Assembly (NCBI GenBank): GCA_003439945.1
Contig: QVRM01001369.1
Coordinates: forward strand, 935,501 to 999,500
Source: Dermanyssus gallinae
Lineage: Eukaryota; Arthropoda; Arachnida; Mesostigmata; Dermanyssidae
Length of the DNA: 64,000 nt
Direction of reading: 5' to 3'
Part shown: one piece after another, positions 24,041-36,507 of the stretch
Numbering within the stretch: position 1 is the first letter of the stretch
Layout of the letters: each line of letters begins with the position of its first letter
Position numbers and translations under genes: made by a program
The notes under the pieces: generated by a model
The model's input: the letters and a program-made list of their open reading frames with translations, nothing else
Database searches by the model: none
Told to the model about the DNA's origin: nothing

Positions 24041-26650
24041 TCAAACGACGTTTCACCTGTTGTAAGCTTTTAAAAGGCTTCTGAGACGAAAGACACCAAG
24101 GATTTCGAGTGATCGTTACCAGGTTGAACCCCTCTGCCCTTACCCTCCTTACCCCCCAGCAGTCACCGCAGATTTCTTGAGGCGTTCTGGAAACAAGCCC
24201 GTTTTAACTGAAATGTCGATTACGGCAGCTAGAGAAGCCGCTAAGATGTCAATAAATTTAAAGTTTACGTCTTTAGCAGCAATCCTTGTTCCCCCGGTGT
24301 TCGAGTTCTCCCTTTGGCCCTGCGTTTGCTACGGTCAACATTTCACTTCGCACTGCTATATTCCTCCGATGTGTGCGCAAGTAGCGTGAGAACAGGTGGT
24401 GCGAGCTTGCATACCACGGAGTGTTTTTGTCACGCTCGAGATGGGACGCTGCTGCCTCAGCGCCGTTTCACTACAGTCTGTTTGTAACGGTTCCGGCTAC
24501 TGACCGATAACCCCCTAGAAGCCTTCTTTGTTATATGGATGCTTTGTCGCCGTCGTCGTCGCGCCGGATCAGTCCAGTAGTGGTAGTATCGATGGTGACG
24601 GTGGTTGCGTACGGCGCTGTTTGTTATTGCTCGGCCAATCGCACGATATCAACGAGCAACTCGTTGCTCAATTTCGTTTATGATCGCGAAGAAGTCGAGT
24701 CGTTTACGCGAGCTCATAAACGGTTTAGTAGAGAGCTGTCGCTGAGCACCACGTAAGATCGCTGTTCCCTGCATTCTGTCTCAATAACCCAATAAGCCCG
24801 CAACGCGATCTCGCGCAACAACAAAAAAAAAACGTCTGAGTCATTTGATCTAATATGAAAATTAAGAAGTTAATAAGCATCACACCACTGACTGCCCTTC
24901 TGTGTTGATTTTGTTCCTACCTGCATGCACAAACAAAATGCGTATCGACGTATACAGTGTAAGACAACATTCTAACAAATGATTCAAGGTGGTACCTCAT
25001 CTAAGAGTCGGCACCGGTCGGTTCTGTACGGTGTCCTCTGTACGTTCGGTACGCTGTGTTCTACTTGTGCAATTTCTTTATCACGTACATGTGATATGTG
25101 GCCGCTAAAAATAAGCGTGGCTCTAGAAGAAAATAATTTTCTTTTGCATTTTATAGGCCCTGTGAAAATCGCCCTGGAGCGTGTCAGGCAATTCTTTAAT
25201 CGTCCCTGAAGGTAGAGTCTATGTGGCGACTTTCATGACACTCGATTTAAAAATCTCATGTAATACAAAAAGGAACTATATTCACACGGCATATTTTGCA
25301 CTTGCCGTACTGAATCTTATACGCATACCTGATGAGGAATGCATCATACTTCACATGTTACGTTCAAACATATTTTACCCTCATTGAGTTGATATGCGCT
25401 TTCCTAGGCCTAGCCGATGAACTATACAAATATGCTTCATTGACGTTCAGCAAAAATACAGTCCTGTTCTTATATATGGTTCTTGGTAAGATACTTCGTA
25501 AAGCTGTCACGTATGCTTCACTATAGCTTCTCACTAATAACGTGCATTTAAACTGGAGATCGCTCACTCTGAACGGTGAAAGGAGTACGCGGACAATACA
25601 ATGAAGGTCGACTGTTGAAGACCAATTAGCGCCTAGTTAAACGTTGTGTATCTCATCGTCTATTAAGCCTTTTTTCTTTGTATTTGCGTGTCCTTTCTAC
25701 TAATAACGTACCTATGTTCAAGTTTAGTGACTCGCATGATTATCGCCTTACAGCGGCTTTTCTTGGTTTTGTGCTTCTACGGTATATTGCAAATTGAACA
25801 AATAACGATTGTTAACATACCACTTCATAGCGTTGCTAATTTACTTTAAATCGGTAAAGTAACTGGATTGGGCATTTAAGCAGTTGACCTGACTCTAGCT
25901 TTATTAAACACGATCTTTTGCAAGGATACTATCTCTCCCGGATTGTCGGCAAAACCACATACCACGGTGGCCAAGAGGCTCAAGAAGATGCAAGTCTTGT
26001 AAAATTTCTTATTTTTTCTACACACATTTCTTATTTTAAACAAACTTACCTTTTCCTGGCGCACTTATGTGGGTTGAACATAAATAATGTAGGTTTTTCC
26101 CTTAAACAGTCCCCCTAATGCCCGTATTATTAATTATTTGTCCCATATAAAAGTATCCCATACCGTTCGTACTTTTGTTTTATTTGTTTTGTACGCATTC
26201 TCTGCGTCTGTTACTACCTACATGAAACCAGGTAAAATCAAAACGCTTTCACTGTTAGTTGGCACTAGGTTAAATATATCTGCTGCAGATTTTGGGTATA
26301 TAGGCAGATAATGTCTACCTTTACAAATGGGGCAATCTTCTATTTTACTCCTACACTTGCTAGCGAGATAGTTTCGTCGTAACAATCTATAGCATACGTT
26401 TTGTTGTTCAATGATTTGCTTTCGTTCATCTGCCTATACATACGTTCATCTAATAGTAACTTTTTGACTTTCTAACTGGCGTGATTGTGGTTACAAAATA
26501 TATAAGCGGTCTACATTAGTTGATATCATTTGAAATCTATTTTCACGTCTAATTTCCTGTATTCTGTCATAATTGCACTTGCCACCAATTGTGTTATTGC
26601 ACTGATTATTGAATTGCCAACCCTTGGGGTAATGAATTTCTAATTACTTG
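24041..26650. other. No gene recognised
   Basis: AT-rich with short frames. A 73-codon plus-strand frame at 24535-24756 with a hydrophobic stretch ends near a GTAAGA that could be a splice donor, but nothing else supports it. Confidence 0.45.
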
Positions 26651-26652
26651 AA

Positions 26653-26654
<2 letters not shown>

Positions 26655-26686
<32 letters not shown>
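26655..26686. repeat. (TA)n microsatellite
   Basis: About 16 TA units, lying about 40 bp beyond the recognisable 3' side of a transposase relic. Confidence 0.95.
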
Positions 26687-26687
<1 letters not shown>

Positions 26688-26719
26688 CCTATTTAGCAGC
26701 TTTTTTAGCTTTTAATCTT

Positions 26720-27160
26720 GGTCTGTAGTGCGCGGTCTATGGTCATGGAATTTCAGCGTACACTCTACTCTTTAACTAATCACATAGGAAAGAGTCTAAC
26801 GGCATTATATCGCATAATCTTGAAAGTCAGTGAAGGTCCTCATTACGCGAGATTACCCGTCCAGGACACGTCATGCTCAAAAGCTCAATTGTCTCATCGG
26901 CTGTGTGGCTTCTGGCACCATCTTGCTGGAACCAGAGTTCACCCGCATCAATTCCGTCTAAATTCGGCCCAAGACTATTAAGGATCATGCTGCGAGTGGA
27001 AAAATAGGGTTCAATGATTCATTTAGACCAAAGGCCGTAGACAAATATAGCACATGCAACCGTTTTTTTGTGAACCACGTAAGGGTCTAGATCCTGGATA
27101 GGACAATTTTGTGGCTATAAGACAATGTCACATGATCTGTTATTATCCGCGGCGCACTCC
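26720..27160 (-). pseudogene. Tc1/mariner-superfamily transposase relic
   Basis: On the minus strand the catalytic region is recognisable in pieces. PQNCPIQDLDPYVVHKKTVA lies near 27050-27120, then an IIEPYFS segment. ELWFQQDGARSHTADETIEL lies near 26890-26950 and holds the second catalytic Asp. PGRVISRNEDLH follows, then LCDIMPLDSFL near 26775-26810 with the third Asp region, and LKSRVYA. The Asp-to-Asp spacing is about 36 residues. Stops and frame changes show decay. No terminal repeats could be found. Confidence 0.8.
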
Positions 27161-27399
27161 AAAGTAGACGGAAAAATAGTATAATGGATATCAGATTATC
27201 CGAAGAGGCCAAACCCTCGCCGTTAAAGTTGGTGATGCAATCTTAAGTTATGAAACCGTTTCAGGAAGCTCAAAGAGCAAAGCACGTTAAAATCAGTGTA
27301 CTCAATTTAGAAACACTTAATGTCAGTAAAAAAAACATATTTGTATATATATACCCTCCCCGATATTCGTCCGTACCCCGATACTCCAGTACTGTCTCC

Positions 27400-27889
27400 C
27401 AGTAATTGCGCCGCACCTAACATTACGCGATCTCAAACATTTAGACCGTGTAGAGGCGTGCTTTGTGAAACGTGTGCTGGGATTACCCAAGAACGCGTCA
27501 GCTGCCCTGGCACTAGAACTACGCGGAGAACGCACTCTGGTAGAAAACTTAGTCCTAGACAAATTACCGACCAGTACAATTACACTCGACATGTACAGAA
27601 TATTTTGGGAAGACCGAAACTACATTTTGCTATGTGTAACTATACAGATGGACCTGCTTTTCGCTCAGAAAAATGGAAACGTGCCTTCCAAAGTAACCGA
27701 CCATTAGTGTGCAGGGTAGCATGGCTCGGTTATTACCATTATATGTGCCTCAAAGGTGAATGTTATGATATTAACGACTGTGTTTGTAAGTTTTGTGGCG
27801 AGTGCAACATCTGTCGATATCATGTTCTAATATGTTCGGCAATAGACTCATACTCGTTACAGGCGCGTGTGAACGAGATATTGTTATAA
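27400..27889 (+). pseudogene. LINE 3' fragment, same family as the one at 50.2 kb
   Basis: Plus-strand translation in two frames parallels the C-terminal part of the 50217-51107 copy. LDRVEACFVKRVLGLPKNAS lies near 27440 (other copy: LKRVLGLHRSARN). RSEKWKRAFQSNRPLVCRVA lies near 27663 (other copy: NQAWKGPSRSNRHVVTRFAV). LGYYHYMCLKGECYDINDCV, then CKFCGECNICRYHVL, gives the terminal Cys-His knuckle; the last frame ends at 27889. A frameshift near 27655 joins the two parts. It is followed 66 bp later by a TA array at 27957. Confidence 0.85.
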
Positions 27890-27952
27890 TTTCGTAGCAA
27901 ACTATGTGTGTAAATCCAATCCTACTACCAACAACTATGGTGAATAAATTTG

Positions 27953-27956
<4 letters not shown>

Positions 27957-28004
<48 letters not shown>
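27957..28004. repeat. (TA)n microsatellite behind a LINE 3' end
   Basis: About 24 TA units beginning 67 bp after the LINE stop codon; possibly the retrotransposon tail or target. Confidence 0.95.
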
Positions 28005-28006
<2 letters not shown>

Positions 28007-29055
28007 AGTATGTGTGCAAATGCCATGCAATTACTGATATGACAGAGACACTGACATTAGTCTGTTTATGCAGGATGTGTCAATGGTCGCGGCCTCTAGT
28101 TACCACCTCTCTTTTACCTCCGTAATGCCCTATCTCTATCACTTGTAACTGCGAATGCTACTCATGGAAGGAGACACTGCGAATGAGACTTATAGGATGC
28201 GTGAGAGTCACTGTTGCCAGACTCATCGCGGCTTGGACCGACGAACCGACGTGGACGCATAATTTAAGCAGTCGGCAGCAACTAGTTCTGCACCTATCAC
28301 TCATTAAAAGCTTCCTACATAAAATACGATTCTACGCTGATATAATAGTGCATACATTATGCAAATGTCGTACGTTACACTACTAAATTTACACATCAAA
28401 TATATGTGCCTATTATATTTCGACTGTTCACTTTTATCCAAATCATTAGTCATCGTTTCGTATATTTGTGTGAATACTTGTCTAGCACAGAAGCTGTGAA
28501 CTACTATTAAGATGACCTTTAACCTTTCTTACCATTCTAAACATAAATAATGTTAGCAATGCCTAAGTGCCGATAAAGTCTTACAATAATGAAGAGAAGC
28601 TGCCTTAGGAAACAACGGGGAACAGAAAACCTAATCTTTTGTTAGAGAAATATTCTAATCGGAGGTGACGGTATGGTCACGGACACCGATAAAATAAAGT
28701 ATATGCCAGGAATACACAGGACACAAATACTTGGAATAGTTGCATATACGAGTAGAAATGCACACCTACAAATTTTCTTTGTTAGCAACGCGTGAACCAG
28801 GTATTTAACACATTAGTGCGTAATATGCATATAAACTTGCTTATATGGATTTACTTGCTAAACAAAAACAAATTCAATATTTAGGCGATGTAATAATTCG
28901 ATTCACTTTGTCGATTTTTGTCAAACAAAGAAGATACCGAGGCAGTGTGGGAAGTCTAAAGTAAATGTGATGAAGCTCTGGCAGCTTCATGCAAAAAGGA
29001 TCAGCGTAAACCGATCATCAAACGCACTATAATTAGTTAATAATACCTGACCCTA
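28005..29055. other. No gene recognised
   Basis: AT-rich sequence, no family recognised. Confidence 0.5.
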
Positions 29056-29059
29056 TCTA

Positions 29060-29586
29060 AAAACTTCAACTTAGAAAGCAACTAACGCGTGGCCAGTCTG
29101 AGACACTTGCGCACCCTAGTTATAACGGCAAAAGGTCAAACTCCATAGAGTCTCGGATAGATGCATACTTCCGACACTTATTTCTCTCCGCCTACGAAAC
29201 AGCATAACCAGCCTGGGCAGCGCCGTGAATGACCGTTGAAGGTGCTAAAGGGTCAGTCACGGTAGCGTCCCAGACGAGTGCTCTTCCACCCTCAAAGGCT
29301 GTTAGGGTTATCCCGCCAGGTCGACGGGAGTTTTCTGTATACATAATTGCGGGTTTAAAAACACAAGGGTAGCCAGAAGACCTTAGAGCACGAGGTAGGG
29401 AATAATTCAAAGCAGCGCGTCTCGTCCAACGGCCTAAACTGCGGACGCATGTTACTCGACAAGTGAGATCCCAAGGCGGAGTCCAACGCAAATCCTGACA
29501 ACAAAGTCCTCTAGGAGGGTTCCAACGGGTGCACTTGGTAGAGCATTGAGCCATGCACCAGCACCACTACGTGAAACTACTCGAAG
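29060..29586 (-). pseudogene. RLE-type LINE 3' fragment
   Basis: On the minus strand, starting immediately beside the TA run at 29587: RVVSRSGAGAWLNALPSAPV, VGTLLEDFVVRICVGLRLGI, then a degraded Cys knuckle (LTCRVTCVRS). Next is RRPGGITLTAFEGGRALVWD near 29260-29320, where the usual RPDG has become RPGG, so the first catalytic Asp of the PD..D nuclease is lost. ATVTDPLAPSTVIHGAAQAG follows, and further downstream CRKYASIRDSMEFDLLPL. The order matches the endonuclease end of the 59.2-kb element. It is 5'-truncated right at the microsatellite. Confidence 0.88.
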
Positions 29587-29613
29587 ATTATATATGTATA
29601 TATATATATATAT
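29587..29613. repeat. Short interrupted (TA)n
   Basis: A TA run with one TGTA interruption that abuts the 5' truncation point of the LINE fragment. Confidence 0.9.
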
Positions 29614-30092
29614 CATCAAAAATGTAAAACTGTTTACGTTACACCACATAACAACGCGCTCAAAACCGCACGAAATGGTTAATAGGCAACATGCGGTTCT
29701 GGCTTTTTAGAAGAATTATTGCACCGAATATGCAATGTCACATATCATTGTTGAACATTGGTTCAGAAACAACGAAATTGATTAAAACATGTGACTGAAA
29801 CAAACTGAGGCATAATCCTCGTATTTATTGTGTTGAATTGTGGCCAGACCTTCGGGCGATTCGCTCCGCCATATAAGCCAGATATATCTATGGCGTCGTA
29901 ACAGTAAAAATAACGCTCCTTAAGCTCATGCAAAACGTACAATATACGGCTTACATAATAGCCTCAGTATTGCAAACTAGACAATTTGTATACGCAATAA
30001 ATGCAACCTATGCTGCTACGACGGTAAATGCAATGACATGTGCTTACCAAGCACGAATTGTCAAGTGACATTCTGTGTGATGGTATTTGTGG
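29614..30092. other. No gene recognised
   Basis: AT-rich spacer; nothing recognised. Confidence 0.5.
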
Positions 30093-30398
30093 TTATAGCA
30101 TACATTCAAATAATTTGCGGTGATGTCTGAACACCATTATTCTGCTGTATGCACTCTGGTTTGTTGATACATACGCTGTCTTTGAGTCTGAGGGGGGGCT
30201 CTTAAGATTTTCGCGTGTTTGGAAGGGTACGGCGGTTACGGGATTGCTGTCGCCGTTCCATTGGGAAGAAAACTGAAAGTGCATGTTGAAAGCATCGTCT
30301 CGGTGACAAGTTTCATTGACTGAAATAGCTGATGACAATGCGATGATTCGACATCGGCGGTTGGACCACTTCGTCTCACTTTTGTCTTCTCTACTCAT
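30093..30398 (-). CDS. Possible host exon, 101 codons, unknown function
   Basis: A minus-strand frame starting at ATG 30398, reading away from the motif cluster at 30442-30506. The protein is hydrophilic (starts MSREDKSETKWSNRRC), has no predicted membrane segment, no low-complexity run and no domain I recognise. It is not a repeat by-product. Its start lies about 100 bp from the plus-strand candidate exon, as expected for a divergent gene pair. The frame could equally be chance; a stop at its 3' end and no clear donor inside it leave this weak. Confidence 0.25.
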   Translation of the reverse strand: MSREDKSETKWSNRRCRIIALSSAISVNETCHRDDAFNMHFQFSSQWNGDSNPVTAVPFQTRENLKSPPSDSKTAYVSTNQSAYSRIMVFRHHRKLFECML

Positions 30399-30441
30399 AA
30401 TCTAAGACAGATACTCGTATCGCAGCGGCGGTGAACTGGAC

Positions 30442-30506
30442 GGCGGGAACCGTTTAAACTTTTGGCGGTTAACGTATCGTTCGAAACGGAGTGTTATCAT
30501 GGCAAC
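30442..30506. promoter_or_regulatory. Candidate divergent promoter: E2F-like sites and X-box
   Basis: GGCGGGAA at 30442-30449 and TTTGGCGG at 30461-30468 match E2F-type sites. GTTATCATGGCAAC at 30493-30506 fits the 14-bp RFX X-box consensus (GTHNYYATRRNAAC) at every position. X-boxes usually drive ciliary genes. The cluster lies between a minus-strand start at 30398 and a plus-strand ATG at 30499. The motifs are seen; binding and promoter activity are inference. Confidence 0.35.
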
Positions 30507-30532
30507 GATGAACTCCAGACCGACTCTTGCAG
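30499..30532 (+). CDS. Possible first coding exon with splice donor
   Basis: ATG at 30499 opens MATMNSRPTLA and runs into CAG followed by GTTAGAG at 30533, a reasonable splice donor. The exon would end after one base of the next codon. The ATG lies inside the X-box, which would be unusual for a start codon, so the second ATG at 30508 may be the real one. No downstream exon was recognised in the next kilobases. Confidence 0.22.
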
Positions 30533-30539
30533 GTTAGAG

Positions 30540-33500
30540 TTTTCCGACTTCGCTATTTATTTCTGTTGAATCCGGCTATGCAGTGTGTTAGAGAAAGGCT
30601 ATACGATACTCATAAAGCAAGCAATGACGACGGGATGATTTAGCTGCTATTGTGCTACAGGCCTAAAACAGCCTATTTTGCGTGTCTGTAGTGTTGTTGT
30701 TTTTCTTTTTGTAGCTAAAGCGTAAAAAGACAAATAATATTTAAAAGTAAGGTTTAAAAGCCGCATTTATTTCGTACTAGCACACATTTACTTATCTAAA
30801 ATGTATGCATATAGCGCATCCTTTTTCCTTATATGCATTTTAAATGTTCTTGAATTGTACTTAAGTGAATAACTTATTACGCATTTTTATGGTGCATTTA
30901 TTAGTCCATTTTGTGGGTGGCGTATGATTGTTTTTGAATAAATTAGTTATTTAGTCAACATTCATATTTAGGTATACATTTAGCTAGACAATAGACAAAT
31001 TGTAAATAAAAGGTGGCAGCCAAAAAAGAGTATATATTATAGCCAAAATAATAGTAGTAACTCTAGTTAGAACGGCCACCGGTTATACATATATAATAAA
31101 ATAAAAATACCGTGACTATTGGGTTAAATGGAATCTGCTCGGTTTGTTCAACGTATGTGCTATACAAGAGTTTGTTCTCTATGTGGGTGTATGTGCCTAT
31201 AGTGCGCGCAGGTTGATTGATCGCAAAGCTAGCCTGATTGCTGAATGGTCGCTTGCCAACCTGGCCACGTTATTCTAGGACCTATATTATATGATTTACT
31301 TCCAAACCAAAAATAAGTACGACATAGTCGTGGAGAGTGTATCTTCGTACGTTTGTGTCTGTTTTGTGTAGCAGCATATCGGAGAGCCGACAAAAATGAC
31401 CTCGTGCCAAAGCAGGCCTGACAAGATGCCGCTCAGATGATATATTGACCAAGAGCAGTATAACCGGCCAGGGTTTGCACCAACGCAGACGGACCCCGTG
31501 CCTATGCGGGACCCCCTCCTATGCACACCGCTCGCTTCTCGAGAGGTGTATGTGTAAACACTCCTGTATAAGGATAGAAGTACATCTACGTTTCTAATGT
31601 GTAACCTTGTGCATTTGTAGCCTCTGCTGCCTACTTCTTGCACAGTGTATACGCGTCTACGTGGCGTTCGACACGATAGACTTGGTACACATGGCTCGAC
31701 GGCCATGATTATAGAGCAACGTTCACTGTTACGCGCTCACGTGACGCTATTCACACAAGAAATACGATACATTCTAAGCGCACCTAGCGTTGGGGGGTGC
31801 AAACCGACGACTCGCGACGCTGTACGGCGATGAGCCAACGTCCCGGCCGCCCCATATGATGACGGTGACAGGTTCAACCAGTCGCCATCGTCGGAGCGAT
31901 TCAAGCGCCCGTCTGCCCGTGCGGCCGGGCCGCTGATCTCGCCTATGGCGGCAGCAGGCAGTGTTGCTTTGACGGAGTGCGCCTCTATTTATGGACGGTC
32001 GGTGTGAGCATGAATATTAGAGGAAGCATTGTGGAGCAGAACCATAAGAAAGCGCGGGCAGACATAGACACCCTGCTTTGCGGTAGGCGTCATGACGGAC
32101 ACTACAAGGCCCGGGGCTGCTGGCTGCTCTGGAGGCTGCGGGGTTCTCAACGAAAAGAATAGTGCATTTCCGGCAGCCACACGAGACTGCGAGAAAAACA
32201 ACTCTATCTGTGTATGTATATTTATATAGACTCTCCGAAGAGCAAACTGTGGGATCTAGTCTAGCAACTCGGCGAATACATCCGTTTTTTTTCCAATGGA
32301 ACAAAGAGGCGGAATTGTCTTCTAAAAAATGGGTAATTGAGCGTGAAAACCAAAATATAAGGTTGAAAAAGAATTTCATTTCTTGAGAATTGTCTTTAAT
32401 ACCATATTTGTTCTGCGTTGAGCTAACGTATAATGCAATCTAACAGATGCAGAACACCACACAAGTAGGATTGGTTTGTCGATTGGATGACTGGGGCTCT
32501 CGCAGTTGCAGATCATGAATGGTAATTTCGTTCTCACTCTAAAATAAGACATTTCCACCCCCCTTGTTCCTTTCGAAAAGTTTTTTTTCGCCGAGTTGTA
32601 CTGGACCCCACTGTTTGTCGGACGGATTCTGAGAGACCATATATACATATATATATACAAATAGTTGCAAACCCGTCGTCGTTTTTGTAGAGATAGGTAA
32701 CTTAACCGCACAGAGAACCCACATGGAATATTGCGTACCGTGTGTCGGGCTTGCGCTTGTCACATCTCTATGAACAGATTGTAAGCAAAATTAATAAGTT
32801 AAAAACCTATATGAGATTAGCACTAGATAATAAAATATAAACACCGCCAAGCGTAGATCAGCGGAAGGGACCGATGATGTGCCCAATATTCTGGAATTCT
32901 TCAGGCCGGGCAAGCAATCCTTTGACTGCTAAACTCTACCGTATGCCTATACGACAGTAGTCGTTGTGATGGTAATGGTTGTGGCAGTGTCAAAGCAACA
33001 CCAATATATAAAAGTTTGCACGCAACTTAATCAGAATTTCTATTGATCATATATAATTGTGCATACAATTATCGCAGGGTTCGTGATTCCGGTCCGGGAG
33101 ACTAGGAGACTACCGTCCATCATTGATTGAACCCGGTTAATGTTTCACTATTATACATAATAACGCTTCGGCTTGTCTTGATGGCGACTTTGGAAGCAGA
33201 CTCTAGCCGTTCGGGTGAGCTGCACACGATGGTCCTTGTGGAAACGCTAGCACATCTAGGCTGTGTTGATGATAAGTGAAGGTTTTACGTCAACGTTTGA
33301 CAGTGGTCTCATATAAAGTCGTCAGTTATTGATGTCTTCGCCATGAGTCTGCCGCCTGTTGCACAGATGGCCTACCTTGCAGGCCGCCTACGGCTAAAAG
33401 TTTGCTTCAGGTTTTCCCCACTCTGCCTGAAGCATGCGGCCACTACCGAATGCTTTCAAGATCTCATATATCTGTCTGCTCACGGCAGAGCATGTAAAGT

Positions 33501-34360
33501 ATTTATAAGCAAAATAAACTGAGCTACTTGCGAAGGTTAAGCGAAATCCAGGGCACAAGTGAATTCGGACAGTAGGTTGTCTTTTCTGCGTGTTCAATTT
33601 GCTGTCCTATTATCCACTGCTATTTTAGACGGATGTTCGCTGCTGGCATTGTGCCGTGGGAAGAATGTTGCTTTGCAGTGGCGTGTGACAAGTACATCAA
33701 GTCAATATCCACTACGCTTGGTGATATCTTCCGAATCGCTGAGCTCGTGAACGACTCACACAGGAACTTCCTTTAGGAAGACCTCTAGATTTGTCGAAAT
33801 TCTCAATATGCATCTACAAGAGGTTTTGGTAAGACGTTAGTTAGTTATATGCAGGCATTCCTAAATTGCGAGACAAGGTCGGTCACACGCACGTTTCTAA
33901 CGTGTGATGGGGAAACGCGTTTCTGCGGGGACAGGCTTTGGTACCTACAAGCGGGAGAAGCTTAGTTGCCACAATAATTTGAAATGGGTTCGTCAATGAG
34001 TGCCTGCGTGAGGATTAATTATTCTGCGACTGTCAAACGACCCACTTATTTGGCACCTGTAAGGGCCAATTGATGATAGAAAATCTAATTCCTAGCGTAC
34101 GGTTGCGAACAAGGAAGCATCTCGTAGTGTAGACTAGTTGTCACATTTGGATGTAGTAAAGCTAGAGCTTTTTAGTCGCGTATGGATCTCCGCACGTCGA
34201 CCTACAACCCATTAGTACATATTCGGGTCGTTCTCTTTATCCGAACCATGTAATAACCAGCAGTTTGGGCTCTCCCGAAATGCAGCCTTTAGTTATTGAG
34301 TTAGCCTAGCCGCTTGATTTTGATTTTAACGGATCGTGCCTAAATAGGTTTACTACTTGT
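30540..34360. other. No gene recognised
   Basis: Mixed AT-rich and, at 31640-32160, GC-richer sequence. Frames up to about 136 codons exist (31296-31706 minus) but have no motif I know. A segment at 31450-31500 has a weak reversed B-box-like sequence only. A short TA run lies at 32640-32657. Confidence 0.45.
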
Positions 34361-34531
34361 TTCCAGGCTGACTGACAGGCAACATTTAACGTCCACAGAA
34401 CGGTTCTCACATTGCTTTATAAGACGGACCCGATCAATCACAATTGTGCAACGGTGGGGATTGAACCCGTGCGCCTATGTGTCTCCTCCGGTCGCAAAGC
34501 GCACGCGAATGCACCATATCACCGAGCTCAA
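34361..34531 (-). mobile_element. tRNA-derived SINE, copy 2
   Basis: Minus-strand order: GAGCTCGGTGATATGGTGCA (A-box region), CACGGGTTCAATCCCCACC (B box), GTTGCACAATTGTG, then GGACGTTAAATGTTGC and the CAGTCAGCCTGG end. It is homologous to the copies at 10.2, 54.1 and 57.0 kb, but no clear target-site duplication remains, so it may be older. Confidence 0.85.
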
Positions 34532-34940
34532 CATGCATGTATACCTGTAGGTCTTAAAGTGTACTTAAAGTCGGTGATTATTAATCTATTATATACTAAT
34601 AAATGAATAAATACTTAGATTTTAGCCACAGCACACGGATAAGATGGAAACAGCGCATTCTAGATTCAAAGCTGACGCCAGTGTCCTCATAGTGCATACA
34701 ACGATTATTAGACGTGACTGCCCTTACTGTGGCTTCGACAAGTAAAACTACGGTGTTTCCTGCACGCGCGTCTCGCCAAAGTATTACCTAACGGACTTAA
34801 CGCATGTGTGCAGCATGCTAGCAGCACGATAAACCTAATCAGTAGTCTGCCAGTATTTATCGATAGGAGTTGGATAACCCGAGAACTGCCGACACTCAAT
34901 ATAATAATGAACTCGCGTCTACGATATTATGCCGTAAATT
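34532..34940. other. No gene recognised
   Basis: Short frames only; nothing recognised. Confidence 0.5.
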
Positions 34941-35760
34941 ATTCGTCGTCGTAGTCGTCGTCGTCGTCGTCATCGTGCTCACTCACAAGTGGGTGTTGCT
35001 GTGTTGTCTTGTTATTGTCGTTGCTGTCGTTGAACATCGGCACCTCCTCACGAAGGACGCGGCATCGATCCACGAGCGAGCGGACCACGAGTGGGTGATC
35101 TTACGCTGTTTATTGATCGCCGCGATCGTGCGATTCCCCGACGCCCGCGACGATATTCTACAACAGGCATAGCCATAAATAAGGCTTGACGGGTGGCGAC
35201 GACGACGGCGACGCCCCCGCGTGTGCATTTGTTGACAGCCTTGTTGTTGTTGTTGTCTCGCGCCAACAAAGGCAGAGTGGCCAGGCAAGCAGGCATGCAG
35301 GCCGTTTTTATTGCAGCTGCTGTTGCTGAATGCGGTGGACAGCAGCGATGATGCGACCACTCAATTCGCCGACACTGCCGCCAGTGCGCTCTCTGCTGGC
35401 CTGCTGGGTTGTGTTTGCAGCGGCGGCGGCGCCGGCCCTTGTGAATTTACAACGACGGCTGCGAGAGCTGAGCTTCAAGTCACCGCTTGCCCCATCGAAC
35501 GCGCTGCGGCCGACTCAGCGGTCGTCGTCGTCGTCGGATATGGAAACAGACGTACGCGAGTGCCACGATCTACTGTCGTCGTCGTCGTCATCATCATCAT
35601 CATCATCGCCATCGCCATGCATCTTGCGCAGTGCCGTTGTTGTTGTTGTTTTTGCAACACATACACAGCCAATGATTTGAACGGACGACATGGTAATGCG
35701 TTGTCAGTTCGTTGTTGCTACTGCTGTTGTGGTCAGACCTCAAACCTATTTGTCTTACCT
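34941..35760. repeat. GC-rich block with CGT, TGT and CAT trinucleotide runs
   Basis: CGT/GTC runs at about 34944-34978 and 35518-35535, and a GTC-to-CAT run at about 35574-35620, are embedded in CpG-rich sequence. Long frames on both strands (up to 158 codons) consist largely of poly-Val, poly-Ile, poly-Ser or poly-Asn from the repeats. It could be a CpG-rich untranslated exon or promoter, but I see no protein family. Confidence 0.75.
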
Positions 35761-36507
35761 AGACATGGACATTGCGCTACGGTTTAATGCGAAAGTTCAG
35801 AAAGACGATAGGTATCAGAACGGTTCAGACCCTATTCCTACGCCCAGCTCATACTAACTAATCGACTAGTACAAAATTACCAGCAAGCTAACGATACACA
35901 CACGGTTATGTCATGACATAGGATCCTGAAAGCATCGTCTTGTCTGGATTCTGCTCACTTCCGGAAACTCTGCGGAAGATGTTTTTGCTACTGGCTTGCC
36001 TTTATATTATTCATCTAGGACACTCGGGAAAGTAGCTGTCCTCAAATGCGACAATTCTACACCATATTCTGCTACTACTCTTACAAACTATGTTTTGCTT
36101 GTGTATTACTGCAAACCACATCGTTAGTGGAATTCACTCAAGCTACTTATATGCTAATGCTCGGTCTCGACAGTTCTTGTGACTCTGCCTTGAGCTCATA
36201 TGTCTGTTTCTTGCCAGTTTAATACGAGAGCCACGGTGCCGCTAAGAAGCATTTGTACTTTGCGTAACACCGCAGTACTAAGGGGCGTTTTAAATAACTG
36301 AATTCGTGTAACAGCGTCGATGTAGTGCGGCTAAAACTTCGCACAAGTCTTTAGAATAATTGAATTATTTTAAAGTACTTTTCTGCCAACCTGTATAGCT
36401 CTTCGATAAATGTTGCTTGTGTGCTTAATAATACTAAGAAATAGAAGATATAGATAAGAGTAAGACCAACGATATCGTGTATGTAGTTACGTGACGTCGT
36501 ATATATA
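35761..36507. other. No gene recognised
   Basis: Unique-looking sequence up to the left end of the MITE at 36508. Confidence 0.5.

Noticed and set aside
24535..24756. 73-codon frame with hydrophobic segment and a nearby GTAAGA
   Set aside because: Possible exon, but no similarity, no second exon and no promoter signal; a chance frame is equally likely.
35311..35787. 158-codon frame with poly-Val and poly-Ile
   Set aside because: Driven by GTC and CAT trinucleotide runs; frames on both strands are equally long.
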